This document shows positions 51,018-61,997 of a DNA stretch of 64,000 bases, piece after piece; positions within the stretch are counted from its first letter, which is position 1; every line of letters begins with the position of its first letter. Both the position numbers and the translations under genes were made by a program. The notes under the pieces are model-generated. The model saw only the letters and a program-made list of their open reading frames with translations, had not been told where the DNA came from and ran no database searches. The stretch is taken from positions 97,721-161,720 of the forward strand of contig NZ_VTKY01000005.1 of NCBI RefSeq assembly GCF_020514095.1. Direction: 5' to 3'. This DNA comes from Synechococcus sp. MU1643 (GTDB taxonomy: Bacteria; Cyanobacteriota; Cyanobacteriia; PCC-6307; Cyanobiaceae).

Positions 51018-51653
51018 GTGTCCGAATTTTCTGTGAGGGAGCTTCCCCTGTTCCCCCTGCCGGACGTCGTGTTGTTCCCGCAGCAACTGTTGCCGCTGCA
51101 CGTTTTTGAATCGCGTTATCGGATGCTTCTTCAGACGGTTCTGGAGACCGACAAGCGCTTCGGCATTGTTCGCATCAACCCTGAGAACGGCGAAATGGCC
51201 GAGATCGGTTGCTGCGCTGAGGTGCTTCAGCACCAAACAACGGAAGATGGTCGCAGCTACATCGTTTCGTTGGGCCAACAGCGGTTCCGGCTGCTGAACA
51301 TCACGCGGGAAACGCCCTATCGAACAGCGATGGTGAGCTGGCTGGAGGATGAGTCCGTGGCCGACACCGACCAGCTCAACAGCTTGCGGGACAAGGTCAG
51401 CGAAGCCTTGGGCGACGTCGTTCAGCTGACCAGCAAACTGCAGAACCGAGAGGTGGAACTCCCTGACGATCTGCCTGATCTACCGCGGGAGCTGTCGTTC
51501 TGGATCAGCGCACATCTGGATCAGGCCGCCTCGGAGCAGCAGAGTCTTCTGGAACTGACCGACACCCACGAACGGTTGAGTCAGCAGTTTGAGATGTTGG
51601 ATCACACCCGACGCCAATTGGCGGCCCGCACTGTGTTGATGGATCTGAAGTGA
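51018..51653 (+). CDS. Lon N-terminal substrate-binding domain protein
   Basis: A 211-residue protein consisting of a Lon N-terminal (LAN) domain alone, without the ATPase or protease domains. It starts MSEFSVRELPLFPLPDVVLF with GTG. Conserved FESRYRMLLQTVLETDKRFG and the C-terminal helices are as in stand-alone LAN proteins that are common in cyanobacteria; the function is unknown. The stop overlaps the ATG of the methyltransferase gene (TGATG). Confidence 0.85.
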   Translation: MSEFSVRELPLFPLPDVVLFPQQLLPLHVFESRYRMLLQTVLETDKRFGIVRINPENGEMAEIGCCAEVLQHQTTEDGRSYIVSLGQQRFRLLNITRETPYRTAMVSWLEDESVADTDQLNSLRDKVSEALGDVVQLTSKLQNREVELPDDLPDLPRELSFWISAHLDQAASEQQSLLELTDTHERLSQQFEMLDHTRRQLAARTVLMDLK

Positions 51654-52585
51654 TGGTGGGATCTCTGCTGCTGGTGGCCGGAGCCGTTGGAGCCACTGGA
51701 ATCGCGCTGTGGCTTCGCCGCGACCGGCGCTACAAATCGTCGGAGAGTGTCGCCTCCGCTTACGACGCTTGGACGGAAGACCGTTTGTTAGAGCAGCTCT
51801 GGGGAGAGCATGTCCATCTCGGCCATTACGGGACCCCGCCAAGCTCCTGCGACTTCCGCGAAGCCAAGGAGACCTTCGTCCACGAGCTGATGCGATGGAG
51901 CGGTCTGGACCAACTTCCCGCTGGCAGCCGGGTGCTCGATGTGGGATGCGGCATCGGTGGCAGTGCCCGAATCCTGGCGCGGGATTACGGGTTGGACGTT
52001 CTCGGCATCAGCATCAGCCCAGCCCAGGTGAAACGAGCAACACAACTCACCGCATCAGGCCTGACCTGCCATTTCCAGGTGATGGACGCCTTGAATCTTC
52101 AACTGCCCGATCAGAGCTTTGATGCGGTCTGGAGTGTGGAGGCCGGTCCACACATGCCTGATAAACAGCGTTATGCCGATGAACTGCTGCGGGTACTGCG
52201 CCCTGGGGGACTGCTTGCTGTGGCCGACTGGAATCGCCGCGACCCATCCGATGGCGGCATGGCGCGAACCGAACGTTGGGTGATGCGTCAGCTGCTCAAC
52301 CAGTGGGCCCACCCTGAATTCGCAAGCATCAAGGGGTTCTGTCAAAACCTCGACAACAGCGTCTACAACCGTGGCGAGATCGTCACCGGTGACTGGACCC
52401 AGGCCACGCTTCCCTCATGGATTGACTCCATTGTCGAGGGCATCCGACGTCCCTGGGCTGTGCTCAATCTGGGACCGAAAGCGGTACTGCAAGGCCTGAG
52501 AGAGACACCGACGTTGTTGCTGATGCACTGGGCCTTCGCCACCGGGCTGATGCAATTCGGGGTCTTTCGAATCAGAAAAGACTGA
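51653..52585 (+). CDS. 2-methyl-6-phytyl/solanyl-1,4-benzoquinol methyltransferase
   Basis: A 310-residue SAM-dependent enzyme with an N-terminal membrane helix (about residues 3-20) and SAM motif VLDVGCGIGG at about residues 94-103. The conserved YKSSESVASAYDAWTEDRLL, WGEHVHLGHYG and WSVEAGPHMPDK are close to Synechocystis Sll0418, the enzyme that methylates ring intermediates of plastoquinone and vitamin E synthesis. The ATG overlaps the Lon-domain gene stop. Confidence 0.9.
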   Translation: MVGSLLLVAGAVGATGIALWLRRDRRYKSSESVASAYDAWTEDRLLEQLWGEHVHLGHYGTPPSSCDFREAKETFVHELMRWSGLDQLPAGSRVLDVGCGIGGSARILARDYGLDVLGISISPAQVKRATQLTASGLTCHFQVMDALNLQLPDQSFDAVWSVEAGPHMPDKQRYADELLRVLRPGGLLAVADWNRRDPSDGGMARTERWVMRQLLNQWAHPEFASIKGFCQNLDNSVYNRGEIVTGDWTQATLPSWIDSIVEGIRRPWAVLNLGPKAVLQGLRETPTLLLMHWAFATGLMQFGVFRIRKD

Positions 52586-52588
52586 TCC

Positions 52589-53431
52589 TTAACAACCGCT
52601 GAGATCGCTGCTGGGGTAGGCACCGAAATGGGCGAGATGCTCGCAAAGAGGCTGCAACTGGGCAATAAGATCCGCCAGAGCCAATGTTGGATCCGGCGGA
52701 AGATCCACATCCACGAAAAACACGTATTCCCCCAACTCCCGTTTGGACGGTCGCGATTCAATCCGACTCATGTTCAGGCCCCGCTCAGCCAAACAGGCCA
52801 GAGCTTCTAGCAGGGCCCCCGGCGCATTGCGATGCAGCGAGAACGCCAGGCTCGCCACATCGCCATATTCACTGCGCTGCCCACGACGCAACAGGAGAAA
52901 ACGGGTGCGATTGCCCGCAACATCATTCACAGGGAATGCCAGCTCATCCAACCCATGTTCCAGTGCAGCGGCCTGGGAGGCAATCGCAGCACGGAATGGA
53001 CTGCCCGCCACCATACGAGCTGCTTCAGCCGTGGATGATGTGGGAAGTTGCAATGCATCGGGCAGATGCTGGGCCAGCCAGCCACTGCACTGGGCCAAGG
53101 CCTGCGGGTGGGAGAGCACTTCCGTGACTCTGCTGAGCGGCCCACTCCCCAGCAGAGAGTGCTGAATAGGAAGCACCAAAGCCCTGCGAATACAAAGCTC
53201 GGGATGTGACCAAAGCGCATCGAGAGTCGCTGTCACCCCCCCTTCCACCGAGTTCTCAATCGGGACAACGGCTCCGTCACACTCCCCCCCCGCCAGCTGT
53301 TCCACAACCGATCGAAGACCGACGCAGGGCACCAGCTGGACATCCTCGAGGACATCCTGTTCGATCAACACCCGGGCGGCCTGCTCGCCATAGGTCCCGG
53401 CTGGGCCAAGGAATGCGAGACGTGTAGGCAT
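52589..53431 (-). CDS. pheA: Prephenate dehydratase
   Basis: A 280-residue stand-alone enzyme that makes phenylpyruvate from prephenate. It starts MPTRLAFLGPAGTYGEQAAR; the frame is open to 53464, but that extension is not conserved. The catalytic domain has VVPIENSVEGGV (Glu-Asn-Ser) and GNRTRFLLLRRG, with an ACT regulatory domain (about residues 195-270, VASLAFSLHRNAPGALLEAL and RIESRPSKRELGEYVFFVD) for phenylalanine feedback. It is divergent from the DUF1997 gene with 31 nt between start codons. Confidence 0.95.
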   Translation of the reverse strand: MPTRLAFLGPAGTYGEQAARVLIEQDVLEDVQLVPCVGLRSVVEQLAGGECDGAVVPIENSVEGGVTATLDALWSHPELCIRRALVLPIQHSLLGSGPLSRVTEVLSHPQALAQCSGWLAQHLPDALQLPTSSTAEAARMVAGSPFRAAIASQAAALEHGLDELAFPVNDVAGNRTRFLLLRRGQRSEYGDVASLAFSLHRNAPGALLEALACLAERGLNMSRIESRPSKRELGEYVFFVDVDLPPDPTLALADLIAQLQPLCEHLAHFGAYPSSDLSGC

Positions 53432-53462
53432 CGAAGCCGCACTGCATGGACTCGATAAGATC

Positions 53463-54059
53463 ATGCCTCGTCAGGTGATGTCCATGCCCCTGGCCTTCGA
53501 AGCCAGTCAAAAGCTTGATCTACCTGTCAAAACAGGAGCAGAGCGGCTGCCCACCTACCTACTGGAGGAGGAGCGCGTCCTCGGGGCGTTGCTAGATGCC
53601 AAACAGCTCAGCCGGTTGCAACCCGGGCGTTACCGCTATGTGGTGACCAGCCTGCAGGTCTTTCAGCTCCACGTGAAACCCGTGGTGTCACTCCAGATCC
53701 ACATGGAAGGCGACGCGCTTGTGATGCAGGCCCTTGAATGCGAACTGGAGGGCCTGGGGATTGTTGACGACTTCGCCCTGAACCTGGAAGCACGGCTGAC
53801 CTCCACGCCCGATGGGCTTCAGGGGCATGCCCATCTATCGGTGAGCGTGAGCCAGCCATCACTGCTCAAGCTGATCCCCAAACGGGTACTGGAGTCAACG
53901 GGGGAGTCGATCCTGAGTGGCATCCTCATTGGCATCAGAGCCCGTGTTGGAAAGCAGCTGATCAACGACTACCGCAGCTGGTGCCGGGAGACAGAGGGGC
54001 AAGGCTCAACCGAGCAAACGCTTCAAGAACGTGTGCCGATGCAAGGGCGTGGGGCCTGA
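53463..54059 (+). CDS. DUF1997-family protein
   Basis: A 198-residue protein whose core, [21 protein letters not shown] through [20 protein letters not shown], matches DUF1997, a family conserved in cyanobacteria and plastids with unknown biochemical function. The C-terminal tail (about residues 178-198) is polar. ATGs at 53463, 53478 and 53484 are possible; the first is used here. Its end overlaps the convergent rnhB gene by 54 nt. Confidence 0.8.
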   Translation: MPRQVMSMPLAFEASQKLDLPVKTGAERLPTYLLEEERVLGALLDAKQLSRLQPGRYRYVVTSLQVFQLHVKPVVSLQIHMEGDALVMQALECELEGLGIVDDFALNLEARLTSTPDGLQGHAHLSVSVSQPSLLKLIPKRVLESTGESILSGILIGIRARVGKQLINDYRSWCRETEGQGSTEQTLQERVPMQGRGA

Positions 54060-54605
54060 GGCCATCAGGCTCTGCCGATGCTGTGCCGTGCCGTAGCCCG
54101 CATGGCGCTCGAGTCCATACCCAGGAAAGCGAGCCGACAAACGGCGGATGAGTGCATCCCTGGCCTCCTTGGCCAGAACACTGGCCGCAGCGATGGCAGC
54201 GGATCGGCTGTCCCCTGCCACAACACTGCGCTGTGGCCCCAGCCACGGCCGAAGAGGAAGATTGCCATCCACCAGAACCAGCCCAGGGGTCTGGGGCAGG
54301 CGCTGCAGACCCCGCAACATGGCGCGTTCTGTGGCGACGCGGATGCCACAAGCGTCAATTTCTCGCGCTGACGCCTGGCCCAAACCGGATGCCACACACA
54401 GCGACTGAATCAAGGGAACCAGAGCCGCCCGACGCTTGGGCGACAGTTTTTTGCTGTCGGTCAGCCCCGCCTTCAACAGGCATTCGGCTGCTGAGCTCTC
54501 GAGCACCACAGCAGCCGCAAAGACAGGACCGAACAAACAACCACGACCGACTTCGTCTACACCAGCCACGTCCCTCCCGAGAGGGAGGGACTCCTGCGCG
54601 GTCAT
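54006..54605 (-). CDS. rnhB: Ribonuclease HII
   Basis: A 199-residue RNase HII that removes ribonucleotides from RNA-DNA hybrids. The catalytic motif [14 protein letters not shown] (Asp-Glu) is near residue 15, LVDGNL around 114, and the C-terminal [11 protein letters not shown] closes the domain. It starts five bases after the rne stop, so rne-rnhB form an operon, a conserved pair in cyanobacteria. Confidence 0.95.
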   Translation of the reverse strand: MTAQESLPLGRDVAGVDEVGRGCLFGPVFAAAVVLESSAAECLLKAGLTDSKKLSPKRRAALVPLIQSLCVASGLGQASAREIDACGIRVATERAMLRGLQRLPQTPGLVLVDGNLPLRPWLGPQRSVVAGDSRSAAIAAASVLAKEARDALIRRLSARFPGYGLERHAGYGTAQHRQSLMASGPTPLHRHTFLKRLLG

Positions 54606-54610
54606 CCGGC

Positions 54611-56551
54611 TCAGACCGTGGCGACGGCAGAGGAGCGACGGCGACGACGACGGGGCTCCTCGGGCTCAGCTGTTTCAGCCACCGCCACAGGCTCTGGCTC
54701 AGCCGGTTCGCTGATGGGGGCCGGTTCTGGTTCGGTGATCGTCAAATTGGTCACCGCCTCCAAGGGGGTGATCTCCACCATCAGTGGTGCCGACTCATCC
54801 GGAGCGGATGAGGTGACGACAACGGGCGTCTCAGCGGCTGGGGCTTCAGTGGGCTGACTCGCCACATTGCGTGACCCCGAACGACCGCCCCGGCCGCCGC
54901 GACGACGGCGCCGTCCGGAACTGGCCGCCAATTGCTGACGCGCGGCCTCAAGCACCCCCTGCTCGTCCTCGCCAGGACGCACAACTCTGACCACGACGTT
55001 GTCGGATTCAGGGGGCTCCTCCAACAACAGGGCAGGGTTTAACCCCATCCAACCAAACAACTGCTGTTGCTCGTCCGTCATCTGGACAGCAACCAATTCA
55101 GGGTCCTGACGACGGGCAGTCGCGGGCTCCTGAGCCTCTTGGGTCGACACCTCAGGGGCAGTGGTATCGGAGGTCTCAACTGGAAGTACGGCGTCCTGAC
55201 TGCCGCGCCCTCGGCCACCGCGCCGCCGCCGGCCATTGCCACCGTTCTCTCCGGGCGAAACAACTTCGGCGCGGGCAGACGCTGCCGAGCGCACCAATCC
55301 CGTAGCCGTCGCCAGAGGTTGAAGAAGGTCTTTGCCGGGGAGAACAGCCACATGGCCCAAACCACCACAGCTGGGGCATGCCCGTCCGAACAATTCATAG
55401 ATGTTCTGCCCTTGACGCTTGCGGGTGAGCTCCAACAGGCCCAGTTCACTGAGCTGCGCGATCTGAGGACGAGCTGAGTCGTCACGGACGGCTGTCGTGA
55501 AATGCTCCAGCAGCTGAAGCTGATCACGACGGGAATCCATATCGATGAAGTCGATGATGATCACCCCACCGATGTTGCGGAGCTTGAGCTGTCGAGCGAT
55601 CTCGATCGCCGCCTCACAGTTGGTCCACAGAACAGTTTCGCGGGCATTGGCCGACCGTGTGAACGAACCTGAGTTCACGTCAATCACCGTGAGCGCCTCG
55701 GTGGGCTCGATGATCACGTAGCCACCAGACGGCAGATCAACCCGCGGCTTCAGCGCATCGCGGATGGCGGCATTGACCTTGTAATGCTCCAACAATTCGC
55801 TGGATTCACTGTGCGCTTCCACCAGCACAGTGCTGGCATCAGCACCAAGGAAGCTATTCACACGGCCCACAGCGGCGGCATCGTCCACCACAACCCGGGC
55901 CAGATCGGGGCCCATGTGATCCCGAAGAATCCGATGGATGAAATCTTCATCGCGATTGAGCAGCACCGGGGGTGCAGCTGTCTCAGCAGCTTGCTGAATC
56001 GCTTCCCACTGACGAAGTAGAGATTCGAGATCTTCAATCAGCAGGTCTTCACTGATGCCGTCGGCTTCCGTACGGATCAGCAGGCCAGCTCCAGGCGGCT
56101 TGATCAGAACACCAAGGGCCCGCAGTCGGTTCCGTTCTGCATCAGAACTGATGCGCCGGGAGATGTTGACCCCCTGGCCATGGGGCTGAAGCACCAGGTA
56201 GCGGCCTGGCAGAGCAAGATTGCCCGTCAACCGTGGGCCCTTGGTACCGGTCGGTTCTTTCATCACCTGAACCAGAACCTTTTGGCGGGGCTCGAGTAGT
56301 TCAGTGATCCCGGCCGAACCTTTCTTCAGACGCAGCGGCCCAAGATCAGTGACGTGAATAAAACCGTTTTTCTCACTCTCACCGATATTGACGAAGGCAG
56401 CATCAATACCTGGAAGAACATTTTCAACTGTTCCTAAATAGACGTCTCCGATCTGATAGCGACCCTGCGCAACGATCAGTTCATCAACACGTTCATCGGT
56501 CAGCACGGCTGCGATGCGCAGCTGCTCCGCGATGACAATTTGCTGGGGCAT
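54611..56551 (-). CDS. rne: Ribonuclease E/G
   Basis: A 646-residue endoribonuclease for mRNA decay and RNA processing. The S1 domain is near residues 35-125 ([20 protein letters not shown]), the catalytic aspartates lie in [10 protein letters not shown] (near residue 290) and [10 protein letters not shown] (near 335), and the zinc link CPSCGGLG is near 400. Beyond about residue 430 the C-terminal part is low-complexity, ending [15 protein letters not shown]-terminal arginine-rich nonapeptide of this kind binds polynucleotide phosphorylase in other cyanobacteria. Confidence 0.96.
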   Translation of the reverse strand: MPQQIVIAEQLRIAAVLTDERVDELIVAQGRYQIGDVYLGTVENVLPGIDAAFVNIGESEKNGFIHVTDLGPLRLKKGSAGITELLEPRQKVLVQVMKEPTGTKGPRLTGNLALPGRYLVLQPHGQGVNISRRISSDAERNRLRALGVLIKPPGAGLLIRTEADGISEDLLIEDLESLLRQWEAIQQAAETAAPPVLLNRDEDFIHRILRDHMGPDLARVVVDDAAAVGRVNSFLGADASTVLVEAHSESSELLEHYKVNAAIRDALKPRVDLPSGGYVIIEPTEALTVIDVNSGSFTRSANARETVLWTNCEAAIEIARQLKLRNIGGVIIIDFIDMDSRRDQLQLLEHFTTAVRDDSARPQIAQLSELGLLELTRKRQGQNIYELFGRACPSCGGLGHVAVLPGKDLLQPLATATGLVRSAASARAEVVSPGENGGNGRRRRGGRGRGSQDAVLPVETSDTTAPEVSTQEAQEPATARRQDPELVAVQMTDEQQQLFGWMGLNPALLLEEPPESDNVVVRVVRPGEDEQGVLEAARQQLAASSGRRRRRGGRGGRSGSRNVASQPTEAPAAETPVVVTSSAPDESAPLMVEITPLEAVTNLTITEPEPAPISEPAEPEPVAVAETAEPEEPRRRRRRSSAVATV

Positions 56552-56808
56552 AAGAGGACTGGTTGAGCCCGGTTGAGGGCCAAATCCGTTCAGGAACCTG
56601 CCGGTTCTCCCTCACGGGGTGATGGAAAAATCTGAGCTGGTCAGCAAGACCAAAAGAGTGCGGAGCAAGAACTCCTATGACTCAGGCTTGGGGGTTCCAA
56701 AAAAGACCGCCGTGCAAGCCGTGATGTGGACCTCGATATCCGTGTTGGATCAGACAAGACCGAAACAAGGCTGATTCCGTCGAACCAAAAACCTGTTCTG
56801 TATTCAAA
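56552..56808 (-). promoter_or_regulatory. Long rne leader region
   Basis: A 257-nt stretch between the upstream radical SAM gene and the rne start. On the minus strand it contains U-rich segments (a run of six T around 56702-56707, a run of five around 56624-56628) and small repeats such as GGAG-TTCTTG-CTCC. Long, U-rich rne leaders that serve self-cleavage feedback are known in bacteria including cyanobacteria; that this leader does so is inferred. No ORF is convincing here. Confidence 0.35.
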
Positions 56809-59472
56809 TTAGCACTGTGCACTGAGCAACAGGGCTTCTCGGGCCAAGCGTTGCACCTGCAAGGGCTGGCCAACGGTCTCAGCAAGCCAGTGCTGAATCT
56901 GAGCAGGGCGCAGGCTTCGGCCCATCTCATCCACCGCTGCTTCCAACCGCAGCCGAACGAATCCATTGGGGTTCTGATCCGTCACCTGAAGGGCTTTCAA
57001 CGCGGGGCGGCAATCCCGCTCTCGGGGGCGGCCCTTCTTATCGGTGTCGTGCCACACCAAGCTTGCGGCCTGCATGAGCTGATCCACTGCCGCATTCCAA
57101 TCCAATGGCATCGGAGCCTGCTCCTCCGGCACGAGATCGAAACACCAAACGGCGCCCGTCAGTTCCTGGGAGAGGCTCCTACCGCTAACGGGCACCTCGG
57201 CTGCCGCTAGCAGCTGAATGCCCTCCGGCAGCAACGGCTGAAGCGTCTTGCAGAAATGGTTCGGATCAATGGCCTCGGTGAATTCCAAATCCATCCACTC
57301 GCTCAGAGCCTCAGCGCCGAGGGGCAGAGCCAAGGCGATCTGGATCCGCGGCAGGGGATGAAACCCACCGGTGAAGCTGATCGGAAGTGCACTGCGACGC
57401 AGGGCTCGCTCCAGCATGCGCATCAAATCAAGATGGCTCAGCAGCGCCATCGACCCCGTCTTGGCGAATTGCACCCTGATCCGGCAAACCCGTTGACTGG
57501 GCGGCGCCTGGGTCGGCACCTGGGTTGGCACCGGGGGAGCAGGAACAACCACGTTGTGCCCGAGATCCGGACCGCAGACACCACAGCTGCTGCAGCCGTC
57601 AAAGGAGCAGTCGAGCACAACCGCCGCAGCCAGAGCCCGTTGCAGATCGTCCGCCAGCCAGGCCTTGTCGATGCCGGTGTCGATGTGATCCCAGGGAAGC
57701 GGCTGAGCACAGAACGCTTCCAAATCCTCACGGTCCAGCGCAGCCACGGCACTCCAGCCCCCCACCTCCATCTCCCGGTAGCTCCCCTCCAGGCCGGCAT
57801 CCGCGATGGCTTCGGTCCAGGCGGCGTAGGTGCGATCCAGCGACTCGAACCAGGCATCCATGCCGGCACCGGCCCGCCAGGCCGCCTCGATCACCGGGGC
57901 AAGGCGCCGATCGCTGCGGCCCACAAAATCCTCCATGGCCGACAGCCGCACATCGGTGAAGTTCACCTTCACGCCGCGCAAACGTCGGAAGGCGTCCTTG
58001 AGCAGGGCCTGACGCCGCTGGAACTCTGCCGTGGAGACGCTGTGCCACTGGAACGGGGTGTGGGGCTTGGGCGTGAAATTGCTGATCGTGATGTTCAGGT
58101 TCAGCCGCCCCAGGTCACGGCAGCGCTGCTGCAGCATCACGCAGGTCTCGGCAATGCCGAGAACATCGGCATCCGTCTCACCAGGGAGGCCGATCATGAA
58201 GTAGAGCTTCACCTTGCGATAGTCGTTCTGCATTGCCGTGCGGATGCCACGCAGCAGGTCGTCATCGGTTAAGCCCTTGTTGACTATGTCGCGAAGCCGC
58301 TGGGTTCCGGCCTCAGGAGCGAAGGTGAGGCCCGCTTTCCGCGTGCCACCGAGGATGTGGGCAATGTCTTCATCAAAGCGATCCACCCGCTGGCTGGGCA
58401 ACTGAAGCGTGACGTTCTGATCCGCAAGGCGGTTTCGCAACTCAACGCCCACCGCCGGCAGCGCCAGATAGTCGCTGCAGCTCAAAGAGAGCAACGAGAA
58501 ATCGCTGTAGCCGGTTTGTTTCATCCCGGTCTCCACGGCTTCGATCACTGCTTCGGGTTCCACATCCCGAGCCGGGCGCGTCAACATCCCGGGCTGGCAG
58601 AACCGGCATCCCCGCGTGCAGCCACGGCGAATCTCAACCGTGAGACGGTCATGGACCGTTTCCACATGGGGGACCAGCCCCATGGCGTAGTGCGGCATCG
58701 GCGTCGCCACACGCCGAAGCACCCGCGCCGGAACATCAGGGTGAAGCGGCTCAAGGGTGACCCCATCGTCACCAGTCCCGTAAAGCGCAGGCACGTAAAC
58801 GCCGGGAACATTGGCCAGATCGCGCAGCAATTGCGATCGGGTCAATCCATCGGCTTTGGCCTGCGCCACCACCAAACCGATTTCAGGCAAGAGCTCCTCA
58901 CCGTCACCCAGGGCGATGAAGTCGAAGAACGGCGCGTAGGGCTCTGGATTGCTGGTTGCGGTGGGACCGCCAGCAAAGATCAGCGGTGGCGATGCAGGGT
59001 CACCCAGCGGCAAGTCGCCCCGATCAGCGGAGCGAATCGGCACCTGCGCCAGATCCAGCATCTCAAGGATGTTGGTGGCACCAAGTTCGTAGCTGAGGCT
59101 GAAGCCCAGTATGTCGAAGGCCGGCAAAGGCCGACGGCTCTCCACGGCAAACAACGCCTGTGAGCGCTCCCGCAAGCGGCCAGCCAGATCGGCCGCCGGC
59201 AGATAGGCGCGATCACACAACTGCCCGGGAACGGCATTGAGGATCGAATAAAGAATGATGTGGCCGAGGTTGCTGGAGCCGACCTCATAGATCTCGGGGT
59301 AGGTGAGCGCCCAGCGAACCGACGCTGCCTGCCAATCCCGTGGTTCAACCCCTAACTCGTGCCCCATGTAGCGGGCCGGCTTGTTGATGCCGCTGTCCAC
59401 CAGGCCATGGAAATCAACCGGGTGATCCAGGGATGAGACGACCACGTCGGATGACCAGACTCCTGAACTCAT
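56809..59472 (-). CDS. B12-binding-type radical SAM protein with fused DUF2344
   Basis: An 887-residue protein matching the TIGR03960/TIGR03936 pair of families. The N-terminal part (about residues 1-230) is cobalamin-binding-like, followed by the radical SAM domain with [20 protein letters not shown] (Cys-x3-Cys-x2-Cys, near residue 285). The last 230 residues, starting about [20 protein letters not shown], are DUF2344. Reaction and substrate are unknown; in other bacteria the domains often occur in separate genes near rne/rng and rRNA-maturation genes, and here it is just upstream of rne. Confidence 0.88.
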   Translation of the reverse strand: MSSGVWSSDVVVSSLDHPVDFHGLVDSGINKPARYMGHELGVEPRDWQAASVRWALTYPEIYEVGSSNLGHIILYSILNAVPGQLCDRAYLPAADLAGRLRERSQALFAVESRRPLPAFDILGFSLSYELGATNILEMLDLAQVPIRSADRGDLPLGDPASPPLIFAGGPTATSNPEPYAPFFDFIALGDGEELLPEIGLVVAQAKADGLTRSQLLRDLANVPGVYVPALYGTGDDGVTLEPLHPDVPARVLRRVATPMPHYAMGLVPHVETVHDRLTVEIRRGCTRGCRFCQPGMLTRPARDVEPEAVIEAVETGMKQTGYSDFSLLSLSCSDYLALPAVGVELRNRLADQNVTLQLPSQRVDRFDEDIAHILGGTRKAGLTFAPEAGTQRLRDIVNKGLTDDDLLRGIRTAMQNDYRKVKLYFMIGLPGETDADVLGIAETCVMLQQRCRDLGRLNLNITISNFTPKPHTPFQWHSVSTAEFQRRQALLKDAFRRLRGVKVNFTDVRLSAMEDFVGRSDRRLAPVIEAAWRAGAGMDAWFESLDRTYAAWTEAIADAGLEGSYREMEVGGWSAVAALDREDLEAFCAQPLPWDHIDTGIDKAWLADDLQRALAAAVVLDCSFDGCSSCGVCGPDLGHNVVVPAPPVPTQVPTQAPPSQRVCRIRVQFAKTGSMALLSHLDLMRMLERALRRSALPISFTGGFHPLPRIQIALALPLGAEALSEWMDLEFTEAIDPNHFCKTLQPLLPEGIQLLAAAEVPVSGRSLSQELTGAVWCFDLVPEEQAPMPLDWNAAVDQLMQAASLVWHDTDKKGRPRERDCRPALKALQVTDQNPNGFVRLRLEAAVDEMGRSLRPAQIQHWLAETVGQPLQVQRLAREALLLSAQC

Positions 59473-59525
59473 CGTATGGAGCTGCCGACACGGCAGGATG
59501 CCCCGCAGAAATAGCTCACGGTTAC

Positions 59526-60752
59526 GTGGTTCAGGTCAACGGCAATTACCTCAAGCTCAAGGCGGGCTACCTGTTCCCTGAGATCGGTCGGCGCGTCAAG
59601 GCGTTCAGCACTGCCAATCCCGACGCAGCGCTGATCCGCCTGGGTATCGGTGATGTCACGGAGCCCCTGCCGCTGGCCTGCCGTGAGGCCATGAAAACGG
59701 CCATCGATGCGATGGGCACAGCCGAAGGTTTCCATGGCTATGGCCCCGAACAGGGCTACGGCTGGCTGCGGGAGGCCATCGCCAAAAACGATTTCCAATC
59801 CCGAGGCTGCGACATCAATGCCGAGGAAATTTTTGTTTCCGACGGCTCCAAGTGCGACAGCAGCAACATCCTCGACATCCTTGGCGAGGGCAACAAGGTG
59901 GCCGTCACGGACCCCGTCTATCCGGTGTACGTGGACAGCAACGTGATGGCTGGCCGCACCGGTGACGCCGGAGAGATCGGTCGCTATGCAGGCCTGACCT
60001 ACCTGCCGATCAGCGCGAACAACGGTTTTGCAGCGCAGATTCCCAGTGAACCGGTCGACCTGATCTACCTCTGCTTCCCCAACAACCCCACCGGTGCCGT
60101 CGCCACTCGGGAGCAACTCCAAGCCTGGGTGAACTACGCCCGTGCCAATGGCGCACTGATCCTGTTCGATGCCGCCTATGAGGCCTTCATCCAAGACCCG
60201 GAACTCCCCCACTCCATCTTCGAAATCGAGGGAGCCCGGGACTGCGCCATCGAATTTCGTTCCTTCTCTAAAAACGCGGGCTTCACCGGCACGCGTTGCG
60301 CATTCACCGTGTTGCCCAAAGGGTTGAAAGGGAAGGCCGCCAACGGCGAAGCAGTGGAACTCTGGGGGCTATGGAACCGACGTCAGAGCACCAAGTTCAA
60401 CGGTGTGAGCTACATCATTCAGCGCGGAGCTGAGGCTGTTTATTCCGAAGCCGGTCAGGCCGAGGTGAAGGCCCTGGTGAGCTTTTACATGGAGAACGCC
60501 GCAATCATTCGCCGACAACTCACTGCCGCAGGTCTCACCGTCTATGGGGGCGAACACGCCCCTTACGTCTGGATCAAGACCCCTGAGGGCGTCGACTCCT
60601 GGGGCTTCTTTGACCATCTGCTCAACAAAGCCAACGTGGTCGGCACACCCGGCAGCGGCTTTGGCGCCGCTGGAGAGGGGTATTTCCGCTTGTCTGCCTT
60701 CAACAGCCGTTCCAATGTGGATGAGGCCATGGCCCGGATCAAGGCCCTGTGA
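59526..60752 (+). CDS. dapL: LL-diaminopimelate aminotransferase
   Basis: A 408-residue PLP enzyme that forms LL-diaminopimelate directly from tetrahydrodipicolinate, the one-step lysine and peptidoglycan route of cyanobacteria and plants. The GTG at 59526 gives [20 protein letters not shown], the conserved family start; the frame extends to 59433 but into non-conserved sequence. The PLP lysine is in [17 protein letters not shown], with the cofactor pocket [11 protein letters not shown] and FPNNPTGAV. Confidence 0.96.
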   Translation: MVQVNGNYLKLKAGYLFPEIGRRVKAFSTANPDAALIRLGIGDVTEPLPLACREAMKTAIDAMGTAEGFHGYGPEQGYGWLREAIAKNDFQSRGCDINAEEIFVSDGSKCDSSNILDILGEGNKVAVTDPVYPVYVDSNVMAGRTGDAGEIGRYAGLTYLPISANNGFAAQIPSEPVDLIYLCFPNNPTGAVATREQLQAWVNYARANGALILFDAAYEAFIQDPELPHSIFEIEGARDCAIEFRSFSKNAGFTGTRCAFTVLPKGLKGKAANGEAVELWGLWNRRQSTKFNGVSYIIQRGAEAVYSEAGQAEVKALVSFYMENAAIIRRQLTAAGLTVYGGEHAPYVWIKTPEGVDSWGFFDHLLNKANVVGTPGSGFGAAGEGYFRLSAFNSRSNVDEAMARIKAL

Positions 60753-60805
60753 ACCGCTCCCTTTCCCTATTCCCTTTAGATTGCAAACGCTTCGGGTTAA
60801 TGGTC

Positions 60806-61120
60806 ATGGCGGTGGACTCTCCCAGCCAAAAACCAGGTGGTGCAGCCGTTCTGGACAAAGCGACAGAGCGGGTTCGCAAGCGGTCACCCCGTTACAAGGT
60901 GCTGCTGCACAACGATCCGGTGAATTCCATGGAATACGTGGTGGCCACCCTTCAGCAGGTTGTGCCTCAACTCAGCGAGCAGGACTGCATGGCCGTGATG
61001 CTGGAGGCCCACAACACCGGCGTGGGATTGGTAATTGTGTGTGACATCGAACCGGCTGAGTTCTATTGCGAGACCTTGAAGGCCAAGGGACTGACCAGTT
61101 CCATCGAGCCTGAAAACTAG
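60806..61120 (+). CDS. clpS: ATP-dependent Clp protease adaptor ClpS
   Basis: A 104-residue ClpS that delivers N-degron substrates to ClpCP. The core YKVLLHNDPVNSMEYVVATL contains the Asp-Asn pair of the N-end-rule pocket, followed by MLEAHNTGVGLVIVCDIEPA. ATGs at 60800 and 60806 are both possible; the frame also opens back to 60749 overlapping dapL. It lies close behind dapL and is followed four bases later by the CPBP gene. Confidence 0.95.
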   Translation: MAVDSPSQKPGGAAVLDKATERVRKRSPRYKVLLHNDPVNSMEYVVATLQQVVPQLSEQDCMAVMLEAHNTGVGLVIVCDIEPAEFYCETLKAKGLTSSIEPEN

Positions 61121-61124
61121 AGCG

Positions 61125-61997
61125 ATGCAGAAAGCGCTGAACAGGTTTCTCCTGCTTCAGCCGGAATGGCTGCCCACTGTTCTTTTCATTCCTCTGCTTT
61201 ACGCGTTGGGGTGGATGGCAGCGGTCCCGTTAACACTCGTTGGGCTGCCAACAGATCAGGTCTCTCTCACCGGAACCGTCTTGAGTTTCGTGCTGTTCAT
61301 CGCGCTGATGCCTCGATGGGTTGCCGTGCGTTGGTCCGCTGAGAAACCTTGGGCAACCTTGGGCATCTGCCGAGCAAACCCACAAGAACAACCCGCGCCT
61401 GCAGCTGCTCTTCTTAAAGGCCTTCTCATTGCCGCAGGGCTGCTGACGGTGATCACTAGCGTCGTTCTGATCGAAGGCTCGGGAGTTTGGCGAGGCGAAG
61501 TGGATGGAAGCCACTTCGCGAATGCTGTGTTGCTCTGCCTCGGCGTTGGCTTTGCAGAGGAATTAATTTTCCGCAGCTGGCTCTGGGCGGAACTCAATCG
61601 AATGATGGGCTCGCGTCGTGGAGCTGTTGCTCAAGCCAGCATCTTCAGCCTCGTTCACACGCGTTTCAACCTGGGGCTGGGTGCCATGAGCGGCCTACTC
61701 ATCGGCCTGTTTCTGCTGGGAATGGTTCTTGCCAAACAGCGACAAGCAGACCTGGGTTCCCTTTGGGGCTGTATCGGCCTGCATGGAGGGCTGGTCGCTG
61801 GATGGTTTTTACTCCAGAGCGGCTTGCTTCAGCTGTCAACCAATGCCCCGTCGTGGTTGGTGGGCCCAGGAGGGAGCGCCCCAAATCCACTGGGGGGAGC
61901 AGTCGGACTGATTAGTTTGCTGTTCCTGCTGCTGATTCAGCGCACAGCCGTTGCCAAGGCAGCTCGACCTGCCACAGGGGCTCGCAATGCTTCATGA
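61125..61997 (+). CDS. CPBP-family intramembrane metalloprotease
   Basis: A 290-residue membrane protein with about seven hydrophobic segments and the CPBP (CaaX-protease/bacteriocin-processing) motifs: EELIFRSWLW (EExxxR, near residue 147), FSLVHTRFN (near residue 173) and HGGLVAGW (near residue 222). Such proteins process or bind membrane partners; the substrate is unknown. Four bases separate it from clpS. Its last 61 nt overlap the convergent radical SAM gene. Confidence 0.88.
   Translation: MQKALNRFLLLQPEWLPTVLFIPLLYALGWMAAVPLTLVGLPTDQVSLTGTVLSFVLFIALMPRWVAVRWSAEKPWATLGICRANPQEQPAPAAALLKGLLIAAGLLTVITSVVLIEGSGVWRGEVDGSHFANAVLLCLGVGFAEELIFRSWLWAELNRMMGSRRGAVAQASIFSLVHTRFNLGLGAMSGLLIGLFLLGMVLAKQRQADLGSLWGCIGLHGGLVAGWFLLQSGLLQLSTNAPSWLVGPGGSAPNPLGGAVGLISLLFLLLIQRTAVAKAARPATGARNAS

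Noticed and set aside
57256..58272. 338-codon plus-strand frame inside the large radical SAM gene
   Set aside because: Shadow of the 887-residue gene, which has clear radical SAM motifs on the opposite strand.
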